This document shows, piece by piece, positions 27,099 through 35,167 of a DNA stretch of 64,000 nucleotides (position 1 is its first letter; each line of letters begins with the position of its first letter). A program made the position numbers and the translations under genes. The notes under the pieces were generated by a model that was not told where the DNA came from, did not search any database, and worked only from the letters and a program-made list of their open reading frames with translations. The DNA comes from Duganella sp. 1224 (lineage in GTDB: Bacteria > Pseudomonadota > Gammaproteobacteria > Burkholderiales > Burkholderiaceae_D). The stretch lies in assembly GCF_013408245.1 (NCBI RefSeq), contig NZ_JACBYS010000007.1, positions 62,001 to 126,000 on the forward strand, given 5' to 3'.

Positions 27099-29042
27099 CT
27101 ACTTGCGTTTGACCTTGGGGAAGCGCAGCTTGTAGTGCAGCCCCATGCCCGGCGCGCTGACCACCTTGACCGTGCCGCCCAGGGCGCCGGTCACCAGGTT
27201 GTACAAGATGTGCGCGCCCAGCCCGCTGCCGCCCGAGCCGCGCTTGGTGGTGAAGAACGGGTCGAACAGCTGCGCCAGCGTGGCGCTGTCCATGCCGACG
27301 CCGTCGTCGCTGTAGTCGAAGTCGACGTAATCGCCGTCCACCTTGCCGCTGATGCGGATCGTGCCAGCCTGCCCCTCCTCGAAGCCGTGCACCAGCGAGT
27401 TGACCACCATGTTGGTGACGATCTGCGAAATCGCGCCGGGGAAGCTGGCCATGTTGATCTGCTCGTCGCAGTCGATGTCGATCTGCACCGGCTTGCCCTT
27501 CAGCTTGGGCTGCAGCGACAGCAGCACCTCGTCCAGATACTTGCGTAAATTGAAACTACGGATGTCGTCCGATGACTGGTCCACCGCCACCTGCTTGAAG
27601 CTGCGCACCAGCGCTGCCGCGCGCTGGGTGTTGGTGGTCATGATCTTCAGCGACTGGTCGATGATGTCGAAGAACTGGTTCAGGCCGTCCTCGTCCAGCG
27701 CGCCGTTGGCCAGGTCCTCGCGCGTCAGCTTCAGCTCCTCCACCAGGTGGCTGGTGGCGGTGACGCAGATGCCCAGCGGCGTGTTGATCTCGTGCGCGAC
27801 GCCGGCCACCAGCCGCCCGAGCGAGGCCAGCTTCTCCTGCCGCACCAGCTCGCCCTGCGCGTCCTTCAGCGAGGTCAGCGCGTTTTCCAGCGCGGCGTTC
27901 TGCTGCTCCAGCGTCTCCTTGGCCTGGCGGATCTGGTGGTCGGCCTGCATGCGGGCGATGGCCACCGCCACGTGGCTGGCCATGAAGGCCAGGATGTCGA
28001 GGTCGGCCTGGGTATAGTGCACGGTGTCGTCGTAGCTCTGCACGATGATCACGCCATAGGCCTGGTCGCCCAGCAGCATCGGCGCCCCCATCCAGCTGGA
28101 GATCTCGGCGTTGCCCAGCGGGTGTTCCATCTCGCCGGTGTCGACCAGCGCCTGGAAGCCGGCGCGGTCCAGCAGCATCGCCTGCTTGCGCTGCAGGATG
28201 TACGAGCACATGCCGATGCCGTAGTCGAAGCGCTTGACCGGCGCGTGCTCGTCCTTCTCGTCGACGAAATACGGGATGCTGATTTCCTGCGTGTCCGGGT
28301 GGTACAGCGCCATCAGGAAGTTCTTGGCCGGCACCAGCTGGCTGATGATCTCGTGCAACTGGTGGTTGAGGCGGCTGCCGCCGGTGGTGGTGGCCGACAG
28401 GTTGGCCAGCTCGTACAGCGCGCGCTGGATGCTTTCCGCGCGGCGCCGCTCGGCCACCTCGTGCTGCAGCTGGGCGGTGCGCTCCTGCACCGCGCGCTCC
28501 AGCCGGTCCATGCTCTGCAGGCCCTGCAACGCGCTGGAAACGTGGTTGGCGATCAGCTTGAACAGCGCCTGGTCCTCGACGCTAAAGGTATGTTCCTTGT
28601 CGTAGCTCTGGATCACCACCGCGCCCAGCACCTGGTGGTTCTGGTCCAGCAGCGGGCAGCCCATCCAGTGCTCGGCGATGGTGCCGATGCCGAAGCCGGC
28701 GTTGTCCTCGCGCTTGGAGTGGTGCTCGGCCGCCGTCATGACGATGCTCTCGCGGCTCAGGATCACCGCCGCCGTCGGCGACTCGCCCGGCACCAGTTCG
28801 AACAGCTCGTCGCGGCTGGGCGGCTCGTCGACCTCGTCGACAAAGTAGACGAAGCGCACCAGGTTGGCCGGTCCCTCGTGGTCGCTCAGCGCGACGAAGA
28901 AGTTGGCCGCGTACATGATGCGGCCCAGCGCCGCGTGCACGGCCTGCAGGAATTCACTGATATCGGTGCAGCTGCTTGATTTCTGCCCGATTTCGAGCAG
29001 CATGGTTTGAACGGCTTCCAGCCGGGAGAGACGACTTTCCAT
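27099..29042 (-). CDS. Soluble GAF-GAF histidine kinase
   Basis: 647 residues, no membrane segment. Two GAF modules (about 15-165 and 215-370) share the pattern MGCPLLDQNHQVLGAVVIQSY / MGAPMLLGDQAYGVIIVQSY. A coiled coil (RQAKETLEQQNAALE) leads to HisKA (LGRLVAGVAHEINTPLG, phospho-His) and a HATPase domain (DDGVGMD, GSGGSGLGAHILYNLV). It is a cytoplasmic sensor of a small ligand or redox state. No receiver gene is adjacent. Confidence 0.9.
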   Translation of the reverse strand: MESRLSRLEAVQTMLLEIGQKSSSCTDISEFLQAVHAALGRIMYAANFFVALSDHEGPANLVRFVYFVDEVDEPPSRDELFELVPGESPTAAVILSRESIVMTAAEHHSKREDNAGFGIGTIAEHWMGCPLLDQNHQVLGAVVIQSYDKEHTFSVEDQALFKLIANHVSSALQGLQSMDRLERAVQERTAQLQHEVAERRRAESIQRALYELANLSATTTGGSRLNHQLHEIISQLVPAKNFLMALYHPDTQEISIPYFVDEKDEHAPVKRFDYGIGMCSYILQRKQAMLLDRAGFQALVDTGEMEHPLGNAEISSWMGAPMLLGDQAYGVIIVQSYDDTVHYTQADLDILAFMASHVAVAIARMQADHQIRQAKETLEQQNAALENALTSLKDAQGELVRQEKLASLGRLVAGVAHEINTPLGICVTATSHLVEELKLTREDLANGALDEDGLNQFFDIIDQSLKIMTTNTQRAAALVRSFKQVAVDQSSDDIRSFNLRKYLDEVLLSLQPKLKGKPVQIDIDCDEQINMASFPGAISQIVTNMVVNSLVHGFEEGQAGTIRISGKVDGDYVDFDYSDDGVGMDSATLAQLFDPFFTTKRGSGGSGLGAHILYNLVTGALGGTVKVVSAPGMGLHYKLRFPKVKRK

Positions 29043-29121
29043 CAGGTTTCCTATGTTGGGTACATGCGCATAGGAAATACTAGCAGGACTGTCCGCCGCG
29101 GGCCAGCGCCGGGGCCGGCTG

Positions 29122-29610
29122 TCAGGGCTTTTTGTAGCCGTTGTCGATCCAGTGCGACGCGCTGGTCACACTCAGCTTGAACGCCGGCGCCACCCGCACC
29201 CGCGCCAGCTCCTCGCCGTACTGGTCGAACGCGCTCAGCGTGGCGTACGGATCGTCCTCGTCCGGGGTGATGTCCAGGCACACCTTAACCGGGCCGTCGT
29301 CGGTGCCCACGGTCACGTGCTTGTGCAGCTGGGCATGCAATTGCTGCTCGTGGCGGCGGATCACCTCGCTGGCGGTCTTGACCAGGGTGTGGAAGGCGTT
29401 GACGTCCAGCGGCTTGGGATTTTTCTTGTCGCGGCCCATGGTCCACGGGCCCACCAGCGCCGGTTCCGGCTCGCCGTCCTTGATCATCGCCACGGCCCAG
29501 CCGTCGTCGTCCTCGTTCTTGATCACGCGCGCGGTCCAGCCGTTGCCTTGCCACAGGCGGTCTTGCTGCACCAGGGCGTGGTCGTCGGAATCGGAATAGT
29601 CGGTGCTCAT
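29122..29610 (-). CDS. Hypothetical acidic protein, 162 aa
   Basis: Start taken at the ATG at 29610; an in-frame extension to 29676 is less likely because the sequence from MSTDYSDSDDH already begins a coherent soluble protein. It is acidic at both ends (NEDDDGW, TPDEDDPYATL), with no signal peptide or membrane helix. Strand-rich segments such as GPVKVCLDITPDED and the aromatic C-terminus are seen, but no family is recognised. It is the last gene upstream of the kinase on the same strand. Confidence 0.7.
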   Translation of the reverse strand: MSTDYSDSDDHALVQQDRLWQGNGWTARVIKNEDDDGWAVAMIKDGEPEPALVGPWTMGRDKKNPKPLDVNAFHTLVKTASEVIRRHEQQLHAQLHKHVTVGTDDGPVKVCLDITPDEDDPYATLSAFDQYGEELARVRVAPAFKLSVTSASHWIDNGYKKP

Positions 29611-29798
29611 GCTGGTGTCGGGGTCGAGTGATTGGGGGTGGAATGATACACCGCCACGGGCGCCGCCGGAGGACACACATCCACGTTAAAAGTCACACTT
29701 ACCGACGAAATGCTCTAAATCTCAATTGGAATTGCCATCAGGTTATTTCTATTATTAATTTACAACTACTATTCCAATAAGACACCAAGGGGAAGCTC

Positions 29799-30434
29799 AT
29801 GACGATTGCCAAATTCCTGCTGGGGACCATGCTGGCCGGCGCTGCCTGCGGCGCCCACGCCAGCACCATCACCTTCAATGCCACGCCGGGCCAGACCTCG
29901 CTACAGGCGGTCACCGCCACCGTGGACTTCAACGCCGGCCTGCTGCCGGTCGGCTTTGCCACCTACGACAACCTCAACGCGCTGATCCCGCATCCGGGCA
30001 ACGCCGGTTACGCCGCCCAACCGCCGCTCGACCCGACCGGCTTTTTCTCGGTCGGCACCACCCATGGCCAGCCCGCGTCGTCCAGCGTCAGCTTCGCCGG
30101 CCCCGGCGTCAGCTATTTCGGTTTCTACATGGGCTCGCCGGACAGCTACAACGTGGTGACCTTCTACAGCGGCGCCACCACGCTGCTGACGCTGAACGGC
30201 ACGCAGATGGCCAACGCCGCCGGCTACCCGGCGGACGGCAACCAGAACGTTGGCTTCTACATGAATATCTTCTCCGGCACCGCCATCACCAAGGTCACCT
30301 TCTCGGCCAACCAGGACGCCTTCGAGACGGACAACCATGCCTACATCGCCGCCGTGCCGGAGCCATCGGCCTATGCGCTGATGCTGGCCGGGCTCGGCCT
30401 GATCGGAGTACTGCGCCGACGCCGGGCGCGCTGA
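29799..30434 (+). CDS. PEP-CTERM exoprotein
   Basis: 211 residues. A signal peptide (1-22) is followed by a beta-rich, Gly/Ser/Thr-rich body and a classic PEP-CTERM tail: VPEPSAYALMLAGLGLIG plus a short basic end (RRRRAR). Such tails are processed by exosortase and link proteins to exopolysaccharide or biofilm export. A weak TTGCCA/TTAATT promoter-like pair at about 29732-29760 precedes it, and a strong terminator follows at 30436. Confidence 0.92.
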   Translation: MTIAKFLLGTMLAGAACGAHASTITFNATPGQTSLQAVTATVDFNAGLLPVGFATYDNLNALIPHPGNAGYAAQPPLDPTGFFSVGTTHGQPASSSVSFAGPGVSYFGFYMGSPDSYNVVTFYSGATTLLTLNGTQMANAAGYPADGNQNVGFYMNIFSGTAITKVTFSANQDAFETDNHAYIAAVPEPSAYALMLAGLGLIGVLRRRRAR

Positions 30435-30435
30435 A

Positions 30436-30467
30436 AAACACAAGCCCGCATGCGCGGGCTTGTGTTT
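30436..30467 (+). terminator. Intrinsic terminator after the PEP-CTERM gene
   Basis: A 14-bp perfect stem (aaacacaagcccgc / gcgggcttgtgttt) with loop atgc. The stem begins right after the stop codon. The A-run on the left and the T-run on the right let it terminate in both directions. Confidence 0.88.
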
Positions 30468-30488
30468 GGGCAAACTTTTTGGGCAAAC

Positions 30489-30752
30489 TTAACAGGTGAT
30501 GCACGGCGCCCGCTCAACGATGGGCGGCTTGGGCGGCTTGATGCGCGGGTCGATGGCCGGCTCCGGCATCTGATAGCTGAACGGGGTGATGATGATCGGC
30601 GGGATGGTGGGTGGCGCCGACGGTGGGCCCTTCGGTCCCCCGCCCGACAGGCGCTGGGCGCTGCGCTGGCGCCGTGTGCATCGACGTACCGAAGGGATCG
30701 ATTGCCCTTCGCTCATTGCTAGCCAAGCCATGTTCATGCCCTCCATGTGCAA
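30489..30752 (-). CDS. Possible small Pro-rich protein, about 80-87 aa
   Basis: An open frame with several Met codons at its start; GGAGGG lies a few bases before the ATG codons at 30737 and 30731, so the short form is likely. The product begins with basic residues (RRCTRRQRSAQRLSGGG), then is rich in Pro and Ile (PPTIPPIIITPF, PPKPPIVERAPCITC). No signal peptide is certain and no family is recognised. The 30468-30946 region holds no other gene. Translation needs to be shown. Confidence 0.35.
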   Translation of the reverse strand: MHMEGMNMAWLAMSEGQSIPSVRRCTRRQRSAQRLSGGGPKGPPSAPPTIPPIIITPFSYQMPEPAIDPRIKPPKPPIVERAPCITC

Positions 30753-30946
30753 GTGAGATTATCAGTGTAGCCCACCATATCTTTAAATCAAGGTCCAATC
30801 TCGCCCGGCCGACGGCTCGTCGGCGCCCACACGCGTTCCATCCCGTCAATTTGGCGGTCTGTCGCAATCCGGTGGCCCGCGCGGCCGCGCGCCGTTACAG
30901 TTCAACCATGCCAAACGGCATCGCACACAACATCAAGGGGTAAGCC

Positions 30947-31339
30947 ATGAACACCAACGCGAAAAAACTGATCTTTGCCGCCGTGCTCTTCCTGCTGGCG
31001 GTGGCCGCCTGCCAGGCGCTGTTCGGCGACGGCATGCACGTCAACATCGACGGCGACGAGATCGACGGCCCGCTGGGCGCGGTGCTGAGCGTGTTCTTCG
31101 GCGGCGCCGGCCTGCTGCTGGCCGGCCTGATCATGACCTGCGTGGCCATCTTCCTGTGCCTGCTGTTTGCCGGTCTCGGCATCCTGGCGGTGGCCGGCGT
31201 GGCGCTGGCGGCGGTGATCGTGGTGGCCTGCGTGTCGCCGCTGCTGCTGCCGCTGCTGATCCCGATCGCCGCCTACTGGCTGCTGGTGGCCCGTCCGCGC
31301 AAGCTGCGCCGCCACGCCGCCATGCAGCAAGCCGTGTAA
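30947..31339 (+). CDS. Small membrane protein with three helices
   Basis: 130 residues. An N-terminal hydrophobic helix (IFAAVLFLLAVAACQALFG), an acidic loop (HVNIDGDEIDGPLG), then a long glycine/alanine-rich region spanning about two helices (AGLLLAGLIMTCVAIFLCLL; ACVSPLLLPLLIPIAAYWLL), ending with a basic cytoplasmic tail (RPRKLRRHA). The family is not characterised to my knowledge. It is convergent with the CHASE-GGDEF gene, 3 bases apart. Confidence 0.75.
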   Translation: MNTNAKKLIFAAVLFLLAVAACQALFGDGMHVNIDGDEIDGPLGAVLSVFFGGAGLLLAGLIMTCVAIFLCLLFAGLGILAVAGVALAAVIVVACVSPLLLPLLIPIAAYWLLVARPRKLRRHAAMQQAV

Positions 31340-31342
31340 GTT

Positions 31343-34300
31343 TCAACCGGAAGCGGCCGGGACCTGATGCCCCGGCCGATCCGCCTCCATGCGTTCCACC
31401 CGGTTGCGGCCGGCCCGCTTGGCGCGGTACAACGCCTGGTCGGCCCGGATCAGCGCCTGATCCCCCCCCTGCGCCTCGCCGCCCATGGCGGCAATGCCGA
31501 TGCTGATGGTGATGCCCAGCAGGGCGCCGTCATCCAGCCGCATCGGCGTCTGCTCCACCCGCTGGCGCAGGCGCTCGGCGAACACCGCCGCCGCCGCCAG
31601 CTCGGTGCCCGGCAACAGCACCGCGAACTCCTCGCCGCCGATGCGGCCCAGCATGTCGATCTTGCGCTGGCCGTCGCGCATCAGCGCGGCCAGCTGGCGC
31701 AGCACGGCGTCGCCGGCCGCGTGGCCATATTCGTCGTTGATGCGCTTGAAATGGTCGATGTCCAGCAGCAGCACCGCCGCGCAGGCGGCGATGTCGCGCT
31801 GCAGCCGCCCCTGCTCCTCGTGCAGCCGGCCCATGAACTCGCGCCGGTTCGGCAGCCCGGTCAGGAAATCGGTGGTGGCCAGCACCCGCAGCTCATCGTT
31901 CATGCGGCGCCGCTCGGTGATGTCCAGGGTCGAGACGATGACGAAGTCGAGGCTGTGCGTGTGGCCCGGCATCACCAGCAGCGTCAGCTCGTTGAGGCGG
32001 GCCACGCCGTCCAGCCGCTCGAAGCTGCCCTCGCAGGCGAAGAAGTGCTGCCCTTGCGCCAGCGCGGTGACGGCGCGGGCGAAATTGGGCATGGCGGCGG
32101 CGTCGAAATTCTGCGCCAGCGTCAGCGCGCCCACATCCTTGCGCCCGTGCGGCGCCGCCACCTGCTCCAGCGCGGCGGCGTTGACGTCGAGGATGCGCAC
32201 CAGCGACGCCAGCCGCCGCAGCTGGCTCGGATTGGCCTGCAGGTAGGCGGCCAGGTCGTCGACGCCGGACAGTTCCAGCTCGGCCAGCGCGGCGCGCACC
32301 GCCGACCAGTCCTGCTCCCACAGCGCCACCGGCGCGTGGTCGTACAGGCTGCGGAAGCGCGCCTCGCCGACGCGCAGCGCCTCGGCCGCCTGCGCCTGTT
32401 CGATGGCGATGCCGGCCAGCCGCGCGCCCTGCTCGATCAGCGCGATGTTGGCCAGCGTCGGCCGCCGCGCCTCGCGGTGGTAAATCGCAAAGGTGCCCAG
32501 CACCGCGCCGCTGGTGCTGATGATGGGGTCGGACCAGCACGCGCCCAGCTGCGCCTGCGTGGCCAGGTCGCGGTACTCGGCCCACGACGGCGCGTGGCGG
32601 ATATCCTCGGTGATCACCCGGCCGCGGGTGCGCACCGCCAGGCCGCAGGCGCCGACGCCGTCGCGGATCGCCATGCCGTGGATGGCGGCGTTGTAGAAGC
32701 CCGGCAGGCTGGGCGCCGCCCCCACCAGCAGGTGCTCGCCGCTGTCGTCCAGCAGCAGGATGCTGCACTTCATATCCTCGTGGTCGGCCTCGATGCCGCG
32801 CACCACGCTTTCCAGGATGGTCTGCAGTGGCGCGCCGGTGGCCAGCAGTTCCAGCACCTGGCGGCGGGTCTGCTCGCGCTGCTCGATCTGGGTGCGCTCG
32901 GTGATGTCGCGGAACGACCAGATGCGCGCCGGCTCGCTGCCCAGGCGCAGGCCGCGCGTGTGCGTCTCGATCACGCGGCCGTCCTTCAGGCGCAGCACTT
33001 CGCGCGTCTCGTCGCCGCCGCGCGGATCGTCCAGCCGCAGGCCGCAGTCGGGGCGGCGCAGCTGCGCGCACATATGCGTCATCAGCACCGCGCCGTCGCT
33101 TTGCCAGTCCAGGTGTTCCGGCACGTTCCACAAAGCGCGGAAGCGACGGTTGGAGTTGAGCACCGCGCCTTGCAGGTTGTCGACCAGGATGCCGTCGACC
33201 GTGGAGTCCAGGATGCTGCGCAACATGGCCTGGCTGCGCTGCGCGCTGTCGGCCATCACCATCAGCGTGGTCTGGCCCTCCTTCAGCTCCTCGGCCAGCG
33301 CGCGGCTGCGTTCCAGGCTGGCGCGGGCGCGCACCCGGCCATGCGCCAGCAGCCAGGTCATGGCGGCCAGCAGCGCGCTCAGGGCCACGCCCAAGGCGCC
33401 GATCAGCTGCGCCTTGTCGGTGCGCGCCAGGCTGGCGCCGGGCAAGGCCGAGATGCGCAGCGTCCAGCGGTGGTTAGCGATGCTGATCTGCTGGCGGGTG
33501 CCGCGCGCACTGTCGTGGATTTTTGGCGCGCTGTCGTACATCAGCGTCTCGGGCGTGACGCTGTCGCCGTCGTAGATTTCCACGTCCAGCGCGGCGGCGC
33601 GCGGCCCGCCCAGCCCCGCCATCAGGTCGCCGACGCGGAACGGCGCGTACACCCAGCCGCTGATGGCGGCGCGGCGTTGCGCCAGCGTGGCCACCGGCTG
33701 CGGATGGTTATACAACGGCAGCACCACCAGGAAGCCCGATTGCGCCGGGTGGCCGGCTTCCTGCACCAGCCGGATCTTGGCGCTCATGGCCGGCTGGCCG
33801 GAATCGCGCGCCTGCTCCAGCGCGGCGCGGCGGCGCGGCTCGGAGGCGGTGTCGTAGCCGAAGGCGGTGCGGTTGTTGTCGTTGAACGGTTCCAGGTAGA
33901 CGATGGGCGCGTACCAGGCGCGCTCGCCGGCCGGGAAGATGCGGTAGTCGGGAAAGCCCTGGCGCCGCACCAGCGCCTCGTGCGCCTCGCGCTGGGCGCC
34001 GCCGATCAGCTTGATGTAGCCGACGCCATGCACGCCGGGGAAATGCTGGTTGAGGTCCTGGCCGGTGAGGTAGGTGCGGAACTCGTCGCGGTCCACCTCC
34101 TGCGAGCTGGCGAACAGCCCCTGGACGCCATACAGCGCCTGCACGTAGGTCTGCATGCGCTGGTCCAGATTGTTGACCAGTTCGCGCACCCGGCCATCGA
34201 AGTCCGACTGCGCATCCTGCTCGGCGTCGGCCACGGCGCCGTGCCACAGCACGGCGGTGATGCCCAGGCAGCCGCCCAGCACCAGCAGCGGCAGGATGCC

Positions 34301-34357
34301 CGGCGACAGCAGGTCCTGCAGCAGGCGGCGCAGCCGTGGCTGGGCGCTGGCCGGCAT
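31343..34357 (-). CDS. CHASE-GAF-PAS-GGDEF diguanylate cyclase
   Basis: 1004 residues. Two membrane helices (about 18-40 and 325-345) flank a periplasmic CHASE sensor (VDRDEFRTYLTGQDLNQHFP, YGYDTASEP-like region). PAS-, GAF- and PAS-like modules follow, then a C-terminal GGDEF domain from about 845. The active-site motif is GGEEF (about 905), preceded by an RxxD inhibitory site (RKID) at the right spacing. It therefore makes c-di-GMP with likely product feedback. It abuts queC on the same strand. Confidence 0.93.
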   Translation of the reverse strand: MPASAQPRLRRLLQDLLSPGILPLLVLGGCLGITAVLWHGAVADAEQDAQSDFDGRVRELVNNLDQRMQTYVQALYGVQGLFASSQEVDRDEFRTYLTGQDLNQHFPGVHGVGYIKLIGGAQREAHEALVRRQGFPDYRIFPAGERAWYAPIVYLEPFNDNNRTAFGYDTASEPRRRAALEQARDSGQPAMSAKIRLVQEAGHPAQSGFLVVLPLYNHPQPVATLAQRRAAISGWVYAPFRVGDLMAGLGGPRAAALDVEIYDGDSVTPETLMYDSAPKIHDSARGTRQQISIANHRWTLRISALPGASLARTDKAQLIGALGVALSALLAAMTWLLAHGRVRARASLERSRALAEELKEGQTTLMVMADSAQRSQAMLRSILDSTVDGILVDNLQGAVLNSNRRFRALWNVPEHLDWQSDGAVLMTHMCAQLRRPDCGLRLDDPRGGDETREVLRLKDGRVIETHTRGLRLGSEPARIWSFRDITERTQIEQREQTRRQVLELLATGAPLQTILESVVRGIEADHEDMKCSILLLDDSGEHLLVGAAPSLPGFYNAAIHGMAIRDGVGACGLAVRTRGRVITEDIRHAPSWAEYRDLATQAQLGACWSDPIISTSGAVLGTFAIYHREARRPTLANIALIEQGARLAGIAIEQAQAAEALRVGEARFRSLYDHAPVALWEQDWSAVRAALAELELSGVDDLAAYLQANPSQLRRLASLVRILDVNAAALEQVAAPHGRKDVGALTLAQNFDAAAMPNFARAVTALAQGQHFFACEGSFERLDGVARLNELTLLVMPGHTHSLDFVIVSTLDITERRRMNDELRVLATTDFLTGLPNRREFMGRLHEEQGRLQRDIAACAAVLLLDIDHFKRINDEYGHAAGDAVLRQLAALMRDGQRKIDMLGRIGGEEFAVLLPGTELAAAAVFAERLRQRVEQTPMRLDDGALLGITISIGIAAMGGEAQGGDQALIRADQALYRAKRAGRNRVERMEADRPGHQVPAASG

Positions 34358-35065
34358 TTACACCTCGGTGCCCACGAACTGGTGGTAGCCGCGCGCGCGC
34401 AATGCGCAGGCCGGGCAGGTGCCGCAGCCATAGCCCCAGTCGTGCAGCGCGCCGCGCTCGCCCAGGTAGCAGGTGTGGGTGCCTTCACGGATCAGGTCCA
34501 CCAGCGCCTGGCCGCCCAGCTCTTGCGCCAGCTCCCAGGTCTGCTTTTTGTCGCGCCACATCAGCGGCGTTTCCAGCTTCATGCGGGTATCCATGCCGAG
34601 GTTGAGCGCCACCTGCAGCGCCTTCATGGTGTCGTCGCGGCAGTCCGGGTAGCCGGAGAAATCGGTTTCGCACATGCCGCCCACCAGCACCGTCAGGCCG
34701 CGGCGGTAGGCCACGGTGGCGGCCACCGTCATGAACAGCAGGTTGCGGCCGGGGACGAAGGTGTTGGGCAGGCCGTTGGCCTGGGTTTCAATCGCGATGT
34801 CATGGGTCATGGCGGTCTGCGAGATGGCCGAGATCAGCGACAGGTCGATCATGTGGTCCTCGCCCAGCCGGGCGTTCCAGTCGGCCGATTGGGCGCGCAG
34901 GCTTTGCAGCAGCTTGGGGCGCACGGTCAGTTCGACGGCGTGGCGCTGGCCGTAATCGAAACCAATGGTCTCAACACGGGTGTAATGTTTGAGCGCCCAG
35001 GCCAGGCAGGTGGTGGAGTCCTGGCCCCCGCTAAACAGGACCAGGGCGGAATCGGTAGGCAGCAT
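34358..35065 (-). CDS. queC: 7-cyano-7-deazaguanine synthase QueC
   Basis: 235 residues from the ATG at 35065, with GGAAAG about 8 bases upstream. The PP-loop ATPase motif is SGGQDS (12-17). Later segments are FDYGQRHAVEL, VPGRNLLFM, and a zinc-ligand group CYLGERGALHDWGYGCGTCPAC-like, whose Cys residues are all present. It converts carboxydeazaguanine to preQ0 for queuosine tRNA modification. No preQ1-riboswitch pattern was found in the leader. The downstream neighbour, a GGDEF gene, starts 1 base past the stop. Confidence 0.95.
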   Translation of the reverse strand: MLPTDSALVLFSGGQDSTTCLAWALKHYTRVETIGFDYGQRHAVELTVRPKLLQSLRAQSADWNARLGEDHMIDLSLISAISQTAMTHDIAIETQANGLPNTFVPGRNLLFMTVAATVAYRRGLTVLVGGMCETDFSGYPDCRDDTMKALQVALNLGMDTRMKLETPLMWRDKKQTWELAQELGGQALVDLIREGTHTCYLGERGALHDWGYGCGTCPACALRARGYHQFVGTEV

Positions 35066-35167
35066 AGTTCTTTCCAGATGAAGCAATATTATTAGTACGC
35101 CATCTTTCGGGGCAATCCGGTAACATGCTTACAGACGTACATCGTAGCGTACACCTCTTGGAGTCTC

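Noticed and set aside
31367..35095. Very long open frame (over 1200 codons) on the strand opposite the CHASE-GGDEF and queC genes
   Set aside because: It mirrors the codon bias of the genes below, is rich in Val/Gln/Arg/His/Ala without domains, and has no ribosome site. GC-rich genomes routinely give such antisense frames.
35066..35167. preQ1 riboswitch in the queC leader
   Set aside because: The leader was read on the minus strand and neither the preQ1-I loop pattern nor a closing pseudoknot with the ribosome site was found.
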